From Bin87 sp034421995 (GTDB lineage Bacteria; Chloroflexota; Dehalococcoidia; Lucifugimonadales; UBA3495): a stretch of 64,000 bases of DNA. The stretch is taken from contig DAOUJY010000077.1 in assembly GCA_034421995.1 (NCBI GenBank), forward strand, positions 27,981 to 91,980, read 5' to 3'. The number at the start of each line of letters is the position of its first letter. Position 1 is the stretch's first letter. The position numbers were made by a program, and so were the translations under genes. Of this stretch, positions 1 through 8,091 are shown one piece after another. The notes under the pieces are model-generated. The model worked only from the letters and a program-made list of their open reading frames with translations. It did not search any database and was not told where the DNA came from.

Positions 1-671
1 GCCGCCACCAGGCCGTAGCCGCCCCAGTTCGACGTGCTGGAGATTATCAGCCGGTCGCAGCCGACCACCGCCGGTTGGTCGGGCAACTGATCGGCAGTGG
101 CGATAACCTCCTGCAGGTTGCCCATGCCGATCTCATTGCCGCCGTCGCCGATGCCGATGGACGGCAGGCCGCACTCGAACAGCCGGTCCACGCGAGCGGT
201 TTGAGGCGATATGTCCCGCCCGCGCATATTGCGGTAGATGCCGCCGGCGTCCCGAGAACACCGCTCAATGGAGATGAGCAACGCCGGGTCACGCTCGGTG
301 ATGGTTTCCTGCACGAAGTGTTCGTTGATGTTGGGATCCTCGATGATGGGGAACCGGATCACAGGCGACGGATCCCGGTGCTTCGCCCGCCAGGACGCCA
401 TCATGTAGGCCATAGGCTCATCCGCCGCGTACATCACCGGGTTGCCCAGTTCCCGCAGGGCGTTGCCGATGGCGAAGGCTCCCGGCGGGCCGTCAGTTTC
501 CGGCGCGTCGCTCATCATGATGTAGAACCCGGTGGCGATGATCACCGGGCCCGAGTGGACCAGTGCGTAGCGGGCGGCCTGGGTGCAGAAATCGGCCGGC
601 ACGTGGGGCCGCAGCGCGTTGATGCCGCGACGGTCGTGGTCCAGGATGATGTCTTCTATTGTTTGCGTCAT
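1..671 (-). CDS. DUF4392 / D-glutamate cyclase C-terminal-type protein (partial)
   Basis: The reading frame stays open from an ATG at 671 to the left edge of the window, about 223 codons, so the C-terminus is missing. The protein starts MTQTIEDIILDHDRRGINAL and contains GPVIIATGFYIMMS, a PPGAFAIGNALRELG stretch and an SIGIGDGGNEIGMGN glycine-rich motif. These are typical of the DUF4392 family, which forms the C-terminal half of mammalian D-glutamate cyclase (DGLUCY). A GAGG purine run lies just upstream of the ATG. The gene lies downstream of, and on the same strand as, the cyclase-family gene at 745-1542, with a 73-nt gap, so the two are probably co-transcribed. Role by family: D-glutamate/5-oxo-D-proline metabolism; the exact activity of this half alone is not known. 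Confidence 0.8.
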   Translation of the reverse strand, partial: MTQTIEDIILDHDRRGINALRPHVPADFCTQAARYALVHSGPVIIATGFYIMMSDAPETDGPPGAFAIGNALRELGNPVMYAADEPMAYMMASWRAKHRDPSPVIRFPIIEDPNINEHFVQETITERDPALLISIERCSRDAGGIYRNMRGRDISPQTARVDRLFECGLPSIGIGDGGNEIGMGNLQEVIATADQLPDQPAVVGCDRLIISSTSNWGGYGLVA

Positions 672-686
672 CGGTGCCTCGCGGTT

Positions 687-742
687 CTGGATTCCGGCGA
701 AAGCCGGAATGACGATGGTTCGACAGGCTCACCATGAGCGGA
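687..742. repeat. Intergenic palindromic repeat pair (families R1 and R5)
   Basis: Positions 691-710 form a perfect hairpin (ATTCCGGC, GAAA loop, GCCGGAAT), one copy of the window-wide family flanked by CTGGATTCC and AATGACG. It is followed at about 717-740 by GGTTCGACAGGCTCACCATG, which looks like a second repeat family. The repeats fill the gap between the two D-glutamate cyclase genes. Confidence 0.75.
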
Positions 743-744
743 GA

Positions 745-1542
745 TTAGATAACTGCGTAGTCGGAGTCGCGCCGGTCGGTGATGAACATTTTGCCGGGGG
801 CGTGGGTGATCATCAGCGGCGGCTTGCAGTTGAGGGCGACGGCCTGGGGAGTAACGCCGCAGGCCCAGAACACCGGCGTTTCGCCGGGCCGGATTTCCAC
901 GGCGTCGCCGAACTCGGGTGCGGCGATGTCGCGGATGCCGATGGCCGCCGGATCGCCGATATGCACCGGAGCGCCGTGGGTGTCGGGGAACCGGGACGTC
1001 ACCTGCACGGCGCGGACGATCTGCTCCTGCGGGATGGGCCGCATACTCACCACCATGGGGCCGGAGAACATGCCCGCCGGACTGGTGGGTATGTTGGTGA
1101 TGTACATGGGCACGTTGCTGCCGGCCTCCTGGTGGCGCAGGGGGATCCCAACATCCGACATGGCCGCCTCAAATGAGAAACTGCATCCCAGCAGGAAGGA
1201 CACCAGATCATCCCGCCACCGGTCGGCGACGGACTGCACCTCATCGACCATTTCGCCGTTTTGATAGATGCGATAGGCCGGAACGTCGGTGCGGATGTCC
1301 GCGCCGGGAGCGGTGATGGACGGTTCCACCGAGCCGGCCTCGATGACTTCCAACAGGGGGCACGGCCGCGGGTTGCGCTGGCAGAACAACAGGAAGTCAA
1401 AGGCAAGGTCGCGCGGCAGCACGGCGAGGTTGGCCTGCACGTGTCCGTTGGCCAGTCCGGCGGTGACTCCATCGTATTCACCGGCGCGGATGAGGCGTCT
1501 TATCTCGGTGGGCTGAGTGGGAAGAAGGGTGGCGGTGGTCAT
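745..1542 (-). CDS. D-glutamate cyclase family protein (DUF1445, putative hydro-lyase)
   Basis: This 265-aa protein is full length for the DUF1445/UPF0317 family, annotated as putative hydro-lyase or D-glutamate cyclase. Diagnostic stretches are the N-terminal EIRRLIRAGEYDGVTAGLANG, followed by QANLAVLPRDLAFDFLLFCQRNPRPCPLLE, then VSFLLGCSFSFEAAM, the proline-rich VPMYITNIPTSPAGMFSGPMVVSMRP and the C-terminal GETPVFWACGVTPQAVAL and ITHAPGKMFITD. Family knowledge: the mammalian homologue converts D-glutamate to 5-oxo-D-proline. It is cytoplasmic, with no signal peptide. The DUF4392 gene at 1-671 follows on the same strand; in mammals the two domains are fused in one protein, which supports a functional pair here. 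Confidence 0.88.
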   Translation of the reverse strand: MTTATLLPTQPTEIRRLIRAGEYDGVTAGLANGHVQANLAVLPRDLAFDFLLFCQRNPRPCPLLEVIEAGSVEPSITAPGADIRTDVPAYRIYQNGEMVDEVQSVADRWRDDLVSFLLGCSFSFEAAMSDVGIPLRHQEAGSNVPMYITNIPTSPAGMFSGPMVVSMRPIPQEQIVRAVQVTSRFPDTHGAPVHIGDPAAIGIRDIAAPEFGDAVEIRPGETPVFWACGVTPQAVALNCKPPLMITHAPGKMFITDRRDSDYAVI

Positions 1543-1685
1543 GGGATGCTCCGTCCTGGCGAGTTGTGTATTGCCTTATGCTAGAATTGCGATGTTGCCG
1601 GCAATGATAGACAGGGGATTGGCTATCGTCAATTTGAAGCGGCCGGCTCCCGTTTCTGACGATTCTGGATGGCAAAGGTCCCAGG

Positions 1686-2360
1686 TTGTACAACGTATTT
1701 TTGCTCACGCGCCCCGGGGAAGGGATGCTGTCCCTGGTCAAGCAGATTGACCTTTCCGGCCTGTTCTGCCAGGCCGGCAGCGACGTTATGGAGTTGGAAG
1801 ACGCGGCCCAGGCGACCAACCTGGACGTGGTGCTGCTGGATCTGGCAGCGGTGGGCATTGGCGCCCAATCGGTGATCGAGCAGGTGAGCCGGCTGCAGCT
1901 GCCCACGCTGCTGGTGATGGAGACTGCCGCCTTGGGCCAGTATAACCCGTCCCTCAATCCGGACGACTTTATCGTCGCCCCGCTGGATGCCACCGAGTTG
2001 CTCGCCCGGGTGGGACAGATCGTGTACCGCCGCAACGGACGGAACCGGGAGCAGCTCGTTCGGGTGGGCGAGTTATCCATAGACCTCCAGAGTTACGAAG
2101 TGACCATGGCGGGCCGGCGCATCTCCCTCACCTACAAGGAGTTCCAGCTGCTGACCCTGCTGGCCTCCAACCCGGGCCGGGTGTACACGCGGGAAGCGCT
2201 GCTGAACCAGGTCTGGGGTTACGACTATCTCGGCGGCACCCGCACGGTGGACGTGCACATCCGCCGCCTTCGCTCCAAGGTGGAGGACCCCGACCACCTT
2301 TTCCTGGAAACAATCTGGAACGTAGGCTATCGGTTCCGGGACATCGCCGCGGAGAGCTGA
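1686..2360 (+). CDS. OmpR/PhoB-type response regulator with degenerate receiver
   Basis: The protein has 224 aa with a TTG start. Residues 1-115 have the receiver fold pattern and keep an aspartate in the VVLLDL strand. The acidic pair normally found in strand 1 is missing (MYNVFLLTRPGEG) and the conserved lysine of the KP motif is replaced (VAPLD). Residues about 125-220 are a clear winged-helix Trans_reg_C domain: LTYKEFQLLTLLASNPGRV, REALLNQVWGY, RTVDVHIRRLRSKVE and ETIWNVGYRF. It probably acts as a DNA-binding transcription factor whose receiver is not phosphorylated in the usual way. No sensor kinase is adjacent. An AAAGG lies a short distance before the TTG, a weak ribosome-binding site. 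Confidence 0.85.
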   Translation: MYNVFLLTRPGEGMLSLVKQIDLSGLFCQAGSDVMELEDAAQATNLDVVLLDLAAVGIGAQSVIEQVSRLQLPTLLVMETAALGQYNPSLNPDDFIVAPLDATELLARVGQIVYRRNGRNREQLVRVGELSIDLQSYEVTMAGRRISLTYKEFQLLTLLASNPGRVYTREALLNQVWGYDYLGGTRTVDVHIRRLRSKVEDPDHLFLETIWNVGYRFRDIAAES

Positions 2361-2441
2361 ATTGTCAGAATCAGGATTTTCGAGATTACGGGATTGGCAG
2401 GATTACAACTCTTGTCTAGCCCACGTTGACATTTCGCCGTC

Positions 2442-2536
2442 ATTCCCGCGAAAGCGGGAATCCAGAAATCGCCTGCTGTTGCAGAACGATTGGGGTTATG
2501 GAAACGCCTGGATTCCTGCTTTCGCAGGAATGATGG
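2442..2536. repeat. Two inverted copies of the R1 palindromic repeat
   Basis: A hairpin at 2442-2461 (ATTCCCGC, GAAA, GCGGGAAT) is followed at 2508-2536 by CTGGATTCCTGCTTTCGCAGG in the opposite sense. Both arms carry compensatory changes relative to the copies at 687 and 3714. The second copy extends into the open frame ahead of the LLM gene and is the reason a downstream start was chosen for that gene. Confidence 0.8.
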
Positions 2537-2549
2537 GATAGCTTATGGA

Positions 2550-3611
2550 ATGACAATGCGATTTGGCCATTTCTTCTACCCCATGAAATTCGACGACTCC
2601 CGCGACGACCAGGAGATACAGGAATGCCTGGACGAAGCGGAGCTGGTCGAAGCCCTGGGCTTTGACGCCATCTGGATCGCCGAACACTACTTCACCGGCG
2701 AATGCGTGTATGGCGACCCGCTGGTGTTCGCCAGCGCGGTGGCGGTCAAGACCAGCCGGGTGCTACTGGGCTTCGGCATCATCGAGCTTCCCTTGCACAA
2801 CCCCGTGCGGGTCGCCATGCAGACCGCCCTGCTGGACAACCTGAGCCGGGGCCGCCTGGTGGTGGGCACCGCCAAAGGCTCCAACTACAACGCCTTCGAG
2901 TACACTGGCTTCGGCACCGACCCGGCCCTGGGCGCCGCCCAGATGGAAGAGGCCGAAAAGCTCATGGTGACGGCCTGGACCACCGACAACGTGGACTTTC
3001 GCGGCGAGCATTACCAGGTGGCCTTTCCCTCAGTGCGCCCGCGACCGTACCAGAAACCTCATCCGCCATTGGCTCGGGCCTGCATCAACCGGGAGTCCAT
3101 CATCGAAATGGCCCGCATCGGCCGGCCCATCCTGCTGCGCGGTCGTTCCACCAACAGCACCGCCGCCGACATTGCCCTGTACCGCGACACCATGGCCGAA
3201 GCCGGCTTCAGCGAGGAGGCCATCCAACGCAACCTGGACCAAATCTGGGTGTGGCGCGAGATGCACCTGGCCGAAACCGATGGACAGGCTATGGACGAAT
3301 TCCTGCCGGCCAACCTCAAGGCCTGGTCAATAATGCAGGACTACCGGCAGCAGTGGAACCCTAAAGAGTTCCCCATGTCCCAACAGGCTCCGCCAGTCCA
3401 GCGGGACGGCTATGCCGAGCATCCCGACCCGGACGCCGCCCAAAACCTGGTGGGCAGCCCCCGCCGGGTGGCCGAACAGCTCGAACAGATGCGCAACGCC
3501 GGCATCCGCAACCTGATGCTCACCAACCGGGGCCTGGTATCGCGGGAGGCGGCCAACCGTTCCCTGAAACTTCTTGCCGAGCAGGTGATGCCCAAGTTCC
3601 GCGACCGCTAA
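2550..3611 (+). CDS. LLM-class flavin-dependent oxidoreductase
   Basis: About 353 aa when started at the ATG at 2550 (or the ATG two codons later, which gives MRFGHFFYPM). The longer frame from 2490 is rejected because its first 20 residues are translated from the R1 repeat. Family signs of the bacterial-luciferase-like monooxygenases are the opening MRFG, ELVEALGFDAIWIAEHYF, SRVLLGFGIIELPLHNPVRVA, LLDNLSRGRLVVGTAKG and RPRPYQKPHPPL. The C-terminal NLVGSPRRVAEQLEQMRNAGIRNLML is also typical. These enzymes use reduced FMN or F420 to oxidise organic substrates; the substrate cannot be read from the sequence. A related gene lies at 33516-34640. Cytoplasmic, no signal peptide. Confidence 0.88.
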   Translation: MTMRFGHFFYPMKFDDSRDDQEIQECLDEAELVEALGFDAIWIAEHYFTGECVYGDPLVFASAVAVKTSRVLLGFGIIELPLHNPVRVAMQTALLDNLSRGRLVVGTAKGSNYNAFEYTGFGTDPALGAAQMEEAEKLMVTAWTTDNVDFRGEHYQVAFPSVRPRPYQKPHPPLARACINRESIIEMARIGRPILLRGRSTNSTAADIALYRDTMAEAGFSEEAIQRNLDQIWVWREMHLAETDGQAMDEFLPANLKAWSIMQDYRQQWNPKEFPMSQQAPPVQRDGYAEHPDPDAAQNLVGSPRRVAEQLEQMRNAGIRNLMLTNRGLVSREAANRSLKLLAEQVMPKFRDR

Positions 3612-3616
3612 ATCAC

Positions 3617-3742
3617 ACCGTCGTTCCTGCGAAAGAACGTCACCCCGTACTTGATACGGGGCAGGAACCCAGGAAAGTCTCTGGGAAAGGAACGTTGGCC
3701 GGATCTTACACTCACTGGATTCCGGCTTTCGCCGGAATGACG
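3617..3742. repeat. Composite intergenic repeat cluster
   Basis: The stretch contains a partial R1 copy (CGTCGTTCCTGCGAAAG), then a second palindrome built on CCCCGTACTTGATACGGGG at about 3651-3669, and a complete R1 copy at 3714-3742 (CTGGATTCCGGCTTTCGCC then GGAATGACG). It lies between convergent genes and could act as a bidirectional terminator, which is inference. Confidence 0.7.
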
Positions 3743-3759
3743 TCATTTGTTGAAACGCT

Positions 3760-4104
3760 CTAGTGTGGGTCCAGCCACCCGAACCTGCGAAAGCTGACCC
3801 GGCCGGCGTCGCTGAACTCCACGCCTTCCTCCTCCAGCAACTCCCGCTGCAGCAGCGCGCCCAGGCCGGCGCCGCGCGGGCTGATCTTGCCCTGGGCGTT
3901 GATCACCCGCTGCCAGGGCACGTCGGCGCCTTGATCCCCGGAACCCCTGCCCAGCGACGCCAGGCAGAACCCCACCATGCGGGGCGTGCAGTCGCCGACA
4001 ATCTGCGCGATTTGCCCATAGGTGGCAACTCGACCGTAGGGTATCTGCCGCACCACCTCGATTACGCGGTCGTACACCGGAGGGACGAAGGGCGCATCGG
4101 ACAC
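3760..4104 (-). CDS. Alkyltransferase-like (ATL) protein, MGMT family
   Basis: A 114-aa protein with a GTG start at 4104. GGAG overlaps the stop codon of the upstream gene and sits at normal spacing from this GTG. The sequence follows the DNA-binding domain of O6-alkylguanine-DNA alkyltransferases: YDRVIEVVRQIPYGRVATYGQIA, PRMVGFCLASLG and VPWQRVINAQGKISPRGAG. The active-site PCHRV of true methyltransferases is PWQRV here, so the acceptor cysteine is a tryptophan. That is the hallmark of ATL proteins, which bind O6-alkylguanine and flag it for nucleotide excision repair without removing the alkyl group. The much longer frame running to 4602 is mostly a shadow of the membrane-protein gene upstream. 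Confidence 0.88.
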   Translation of the reverse strand: MSDAPFVPPVYDRVIEVVRQIPYGRVATYGQIAQIVGDCTPRMVGFCLASLGRGSGDQGADVPWQRVINAQGKISPRGAGLGALLQRELLEEEGVEFSDAGRVSFRRFGWLDPH

Positions 4105-4112
4105 GGCAGGGG

Positions 4113-4685
4113 CTACTCCGCGGTTTTTGTCTCGACGACGTTGGCCCGACCGGCGCCGGCGGCCCAGGCCAGCGTCGCCAGCATCATCAGCGGGTTCATT
4201 ATCTGCCAGACGACGCCCTGATTGGTGAAGTAGGCATTGACGAAATCGACGACTGCCAGCGCCACCGCTATCACGGCTCCGACCCGTCCGGCGGCGCAGC
4301 CGCAGCGCCACAGGGCCAGGGCCGCCACGCTGGCGAAAGCAATGAACAGCGGGTTGACCGTGAGCCACACCTCGCTGTCGTAATCGCCAAAGCCTCCGGT
4401 GTAGGCGTTGACGAAGACGGCCAGCGTCAAAACGCCCAACGCCAGGCTGCGCGTCCAAGCCACCCTCCGAGAAGCGAACCACAGGGACCACACTCCGGCA
4501 AAGGCGATGACCAGCGCTCCCAACTGCCAGAGCAGCCAGAAGGGGCGGGCCAGGTCGATGTCCGGGTCGGCCGGGCTGACCGCCCGCAGGCCCACCGCCC
4601 AAGCGAACTGGGCGATGGCGACAAAGGCGGCGCCGGCGATGGCCTGAACGGCGTTAAGGTCGCAGCGGCAGAGCGGAGGCCGCAT
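4113..4685 (-). CDS. Integral membrane protein of unknown function
   Basis: The 190-aa protein has about six predicted hydrophobic segments (residues about 12-32, 48-68, 76-95, 107-126, 133-155 and 160-178) and short polar loops. Two loops share an FVNAY motif, followed by TGGFGDYDSE in one copy and FTNQG in the other, which suggests an internal duplication. I do not recognise the family. It sits between the quinol-monooxygenase-like gene (stop and start overlap at 4685 as TAATG) and the ATL gene (8 nt downstream), so the three are probably one operon. No enzymatic motif was seen. Confidence 0.7.
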   Translation of the reverse strand: MRPPLCRCDLNAVQAIAGAAFVAIAQFAWAVGLRAVSPADPDIDLARPFWLLWQLGALVIAFAGVWSLWFASRRVAWTRSLALGVLTLAVFVNAYTGGFGDYDSEVWLTVNPLFIAFASVAALALWRCGCAAGRVGAVIAVALAVVDFVNAYFTNQGVVWQIMNPLMMLATLAWAAGAGRANVVETKTAE

Positions 4686-5023
4686 TACCAGTTAACCAAT
4701 CCTGGTTTCTGCGCCTTCCAGCCGGCATCGGAGGGGAACACGGTCTCCATCTCCACCCGGCCCAGGTCGCCGTCAAACATATGCTCCACGGCGGAACGCC
4801 AGGCCACGTAGTGGGGCTGCTCCCGGTGAGTGGCATGGCCCTCCCGGTTGGCGTACACCTCGTAGAGATAGAACTGGTTGGGGTTGTCGGGGCTGCGCAG
4901 GATGTCGAAGCGGAAGCAGTTTTCCTCGTCGCGGACGCTGCCCTGGCCGTCGCCCAGGCTGGCGGCGGCGAACTCGTCGGCAAAGCCGTCCTTGATGTTG
5001 ATGGTAACGAAAATGGCGTACAT
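4685..5023 (-). CDS. ABM-domain putative quinol monooxygenase
   Basis: This is a 112-aa protein starting at the ATG at 5023, which is preceded by a strong AGGAGG. The longer frame to 5146 adds a proline-rich leader with no ribosome-binding site and is rejected. The sequence MYAIFVTINIKDGFADEFAAA, FRFDILRSPDNPNQFYLYEVYANREGHATHREQPHYVAW matches the antibiotic-biosynthesis monooxygenase (ABM/YgiN) fold, a small dimeric ferredoxin-like barrel. Members act on quinols, aromatic polyketides or signalling molecules; the substrate is not predictable here. It is the first gene of the three-gene run 5023-3760. Confidence 0.85.
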   Translation of the reverse strand: MYAIFVTINIKDGFADEFAAASLGDGQGSVRDEENCFRFDILRSPDNPNQFYLYEVYANREGHATHREQPHYVAWRSAVEHMFDGDLGRVEMETVFPSDAGWKAQKPGLVNW

Positions 5024-5193
5024 ATGGGGCTGTCCTCCTTTGGGTTGGGGCGGCGGGACGGATGCGAGTAAAGCCGCCCCCGGAAGGATTATAGCAGGGG
5101 GTGGGCTGCTAGTCGGGTTGCGGCAAGTCAACGGCAATCGGGTCAAGCGCCCGCTGAATATCGCGGTATAGTTCCGGGCCTTTCGATTATTCT

Positions 5194-5292
5194 CGTCATT
5201 CCGGACTTGATCCGGAATCCAGAGCTTTATGAATGTGGCGAGGTCGCTGGTCGCTAACCGTTGCTGGATTCCGGCTTTCGCCGGAATGACGG
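5194..5292. repeat. Two palindromic repeats in a 417-bp gene-free gap
   Basis: The gap 5024-5440 holds no convincing gene. It carries CGTCATTCCGGACTTGATCC then GGAATCCAGA (5194-5223, family R2) and the R1 copy at 5264-5292. The two share outer sequences, so R1 and R2 look like variants of one mobile palindromic unit. The promoter of the TPP-enzyme gene must lie between 5293 and 5440. Confidence 0.75.
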
Positions 5293-5440
5293 ATACCGGT
5301 GGTCGCAGAGTGATAATCGAAAGGACCTGCGGTATAGCTCCGGCTCATCATAGTGAGCTGGCCGTTTGTTGTAGAATTGCCTGACAATCGGAACCGCCCG
5401 GCCACACGCATACCTGGGCGGTTCACCACTGGAGAAGGCA

Positions 5441-7111
5441 ATGTCGCAGTTGATGACCGGAAAGCAGGCCCTTTTGGAGATGCTCAAGGCCGAGGGGGTC
5501 GAGTACATTTTCGGCAACCCCGGCACCAGCGAGGGACCCATCATTGATATGCTGGGCGACTATCCCGAGTTTCGCTACATCCTGACCCTGCAGGAGAGCG
5601 TCGCCATGGGGATGGGCGAAGCCTACGCCCGGGCCACCGGTCGGGCATCCTTCGTCAGCCTCCACGTGGACAGCGGCCTGGCCAACGGCATCGCCCTGAT
5701 GCTGGACGCGCTCAATACCGGCACGCCCATGGTGATCACCTCCGCCAACTACGACGCCCGCAAGGTCAACGAGACCATGACCGACCTGGCCAACCTGGTG
5801 CGCCCGGTCACCAAGTGGTCGGTGGAACTCACCCTGGCCGACCAGATACCCAGCGTCATGCGCCGCGCCTTCAACGAGGCCAACAGCCACCCCAGGGGGC
5901 CGGTGTACGTCGGCTTCTCCTCCAACGCCCTGGAGGGCATGGCCGAAATGAACATCGCGCCCTCCCGTCCGGTGTACGACACCTCCCGGCCCAGCGTCGA
6001 GGGCATCGCCGCGGCGGCGTCCCTGCTGCTCAACGCCAGCCGGCCCATGATGCTGGTGGGCGACCGTCTCGCCGAGGACGGCGCGCTGGACGAGGCGGTG
6101 GACGTGGCCGAATTGCTGGGCCTGCCCGTCTATCAGGCCCGGGGGGCGGAGGTTGCCTTCCCGACCACCCACGAGCAGTTCCTGGGCGCGCTGTCGCTGC
6201 GCGTCACCGAACAGCGGGAGGCGTTGCAGCGGGTTGACCTGGTGCTGGCCGTGGGCAGCGACCCCTTTGAGGAACTGTTCTACTGGGGCGACGTGATACT
6301 TCCGCCGGATGCCAAGCTGATCCACATCGACCCCAGCCCGGGGCAGATCGGACGCTCCGAACCCACCGACGTGGGCATCGTGAGCCACTGCCGGTCGGGG
6401 CTTGCCGACCTGGCGACGGCGCTGCGGGAGCGTCTTTCTCCCGGCGACTTTGTCGAGATCGAGGAACGCAAGCAGGCGGTGGCTGCTGAAAAGCAAGATA
6501 ACCGGGCGGCGTTCGAGGAGTCCGTCGCCGAGAAGTGGGACCACAAGCCGATGACGCCGGCCCGCATGATGGCCGAATTGGCCGCCGCCATCCCTGACAA
6601 CGCGGTGGTGGTGGACGACTCCATCAGCAACCGGGGCGCCATGCGTCATTACTTCCAGGGGCAGCGTCCCGGCGACCTGCGCGGCTACCGGGGCCAGTCC
6701 ATCGGCGGCGGCATGGGCACTACTATGGGAACACAGTGCGCCTACCCCGACCGGCCCGTTTTCGGCGTCATCGGCGACGGCAGCGCGATGATGACCATTC
6801 AGGGACTCTGGACGGCGGCCAACGACAACATCCCGTGCGTCTTCGTCATCTGCAACAACGGGATGTACCGGGTGCTCAAGACCAATTTCAACGTGTACCA
6901 GAAGGACGTGCTGGGGCTGCCCGAAACGTCGGGCGGCCAGCTGCTCTATTCCGATTTCGGCACGCCCTTCGACATGGCCGCCATCGCCAACAGCATGGGC
7001 GTCCACGGCGAGCGCATCACCGACCCGTCGGAAATCAAGCCGGCCGTGGACCGCGCCGTGGCGTCAGGCAAGCCAGCCCTGCTGGACATGGTCATCGATG
7101 GCGCGCTGTAG
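5441..7111 (+). CDS. Thiamine pyrophosphate enzyme, benzoylformate-decarboxylase-like
   Basis: 556 aa, the usual length for three-domain TPP enzymes. The N-terminal PYR domain has EYIFGNPGTSEGP and the catalytic glutamate E52 in LTLQESVAMGMGEAYARATG. A histidine in VSLHVDSGLANG matches the position used by benzoylformate decarboxylase rather than acetolactate synthase. The central domain runs about residues 190-330. The C-terminal PP domain carries the TPP/Mg motif GDGSAMMTIQGLWTAANDN ending in CNN. GGAGAAGG precedes the ATG. Likely reaction: decarboxylation of a 2-keto acid such as an aryl-glyoxylate; substrate uncertain. The aldolase gene at 7217 follows in the same direction, suggesting a shared catabolic route. 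Confidence 0.87.
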   Translation: MSQLMTGKQALLEMLKAEGVEYIFGNPGTSEGPIIDMLGDYPEFRYILTLQESVAMGMGEAYARATGRASFVSLHVDSGLANGIALMLDALNTGTPMVITSANYDARKVNETMTDLANLVRPVTKWSVELTLADQIPSVMRRAFNEANSHPRGPVYVGFSSNALEGMAEMNIAPSRPVYDTSRPSVEGIAAAASLLLNASRPMMLVGDRLAEDGALDEAVDVAELLGLPVYQARGAEVAFPTTHEQFLGALSLRVTEQREALQRVDLVLAVGSDPFEELFYWGDVILPPDAKLIHIDPSPGQIGRSEPTDVGIVSHCRSGLADLATALRERLSPGDFVEIEERKQAVAAEKQDNRAAFEESVAEKWDHKPMTPARMMAELAAAIPDNAVVVDDSISNRGAMRHYFQGQRPGDLRGYRGQSIGGGMGTTMGTQCAYPDRPVFGVIGDGSAMMTIQGLWTAANDNIPCVFVICNNGMYRVLKTNFNVYQKDVLGLPETSGGQLLYSDFGTPFDMAAIANSMGVHGERITDPSEIKPAVDRAVASGKPALLDMVIDGAL

Positions 7112-7216
7112 CCGGTTTATTTACATGAATGAACAGGATGAATGGGATGAACGGATAAAAGAAAGAATATCCTGCATATCCTGTACATCCCTGTGAAAAA
7201 TAGGGAGGCATTTCTA

Positions 7217-7984
7217 ATGCGCACCAACACCACCAAGGCCAAGCTCAACGAGGGCGGCGCCGTTTTCGGCGCGATCATCACCCGCTACGCTCCCGACATG
7301 GTGGAGATCTTCGGGGCGCTGGGCTACGACTTCGTGATGATCGACTGCGAACACGGGCCGGCCAACCTGGACCAGGTTGAGCACATGGTCCGCGCCGCCG
7401 AATCCTTCGGCATCACGCCCATCGCACGCATCCCGGATCATTCCGACCAGACCATCCTGCGGTTCCTGGACCGGGGGTTGCAGGGCATCATCGTGCCTCA
7501 CGTCAACACCGGCGAGCAGGCGGCGGCCATCGCCCGCGCCGCCCGCTACTATCCCGACGGCTACCGGGGCATGGGCGGAGGGCGCGCCCAGGACTACGGC
7601 ATCGGCGTTACCAGAGACGAGGCCACTTCCTGGGTCAACTCCCAGGTGCTGGTGATCCCCATGGTGGAGGACATCGAAGCCGTGGGCAACCTGGACGACA
7701 TACTCCAGGTGTCCGGCGCCGACGTGCTCCACGTGGCCGCGTCCGACCTGGGCCAGAGCATGGGCAACCCCGGCGTTGCCGAGGTGCGCCGCGTGATGAG
7801 CGAGGTAATCCCCCGCGTCCGGGCCGGCGGCAAGAACGTGGGCGTCGGCGGCAACAACCCGGCGGACACGGCCGGCGTGGCCGAATTCATCAAGCTGGGG
7901 GCGAACTTCGTGACCGTCTCGGGCTGGGGCCTGCTGCGCATCGGGGCGGAGGACTTTCTGAGGAACGTGAACGCAGCCTTGTGA
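7217..7984 (+). CDS. HpcH/HpaI family aldolase
   Basis: 255 aa from the ATG at 7217, chosen because GGGAGG lies at ideal distance; the upstream in-frame start at 7193 has none. The class II, metal-dependent 2-keto-3-deoxy-acid aldolase signature is present: LGYDFVMIDCEHGP, TPIARIPDHSDQTILRFLDRG, QGIIVPHVNT and VIPMVEDIEAVGNLDDIL. The EAR region is replaced by YRGMGGGRAQDYG. Members cleave 4-hydroxy-2-oxo acids to pyruvate plus an aldehyde. It follows the TPP enzyme on the same strand, with about 105 nt between them. That gap includes a GGATGAA-type direct repeat, so shared transcription is possible but unproven. Confidence 0.87.
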   Translation: MRTNTTKAKLNEGGAVFGAIITRYAPDMVEIFGALGYDFVMIDCEHGPANLDQVEHMVRAAESFGITPIARIPDHSDQTILRFLDRGLQGIIVPHVNTGEQAAAIARAARYYPDGYRGMGGGRAQDYGIGVTRDEATSWVNSQVLVIPMVEDIEAVGNLDDILQVSGADVLHVAASDLGQSMGNPGVAEVRRVMSEVIPRVRAGGKNVGVGGNNPADTAGVAEFIKLGANFVTVSGWGLLRIGAEDFLRNVNAAL

Positions 7985-8017
7985 ACGGATATTTGACGCA
8001 AAGACGTAGAGGGTGAT

Positions 8018-8045
8018 GTAGGGGCGAATAATTATTCGCCCCTAC
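8018..8045. repeat. 28-bp perfect palindrome (family R3, copy 1)
   Basis: The arms are GTAGGGGCGAATAA and its exact reverse complement TTATTCGCCCCTAC with no spacer. The same element recurs at 24205-24232 (identical) and 31112-31139 (two compensating changes). It lies just after a GACGCAAAGACG-type repeat fragment at 7994-8006 and between convergent genes. Confidence 0.85.
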
Positions 8046-8091
8046 AGTGGTTGAAGCCAAACCTGCTCCAACCTCCCGACTTGCCAACCGG

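Noticed and set aside
75..737. Long + strand frame at the left edge
   Set aside because: It mirrors the open minus-strand DUF4392 gene; its translation is His/Arg/Gly-rich and matches no family.
5423..7006. 527-codon minus frame opposite the TPP-enzyme gene
   Set aside because: High-GC antisense shadow; the + strand protein has complete TPP-enzyme motifs.
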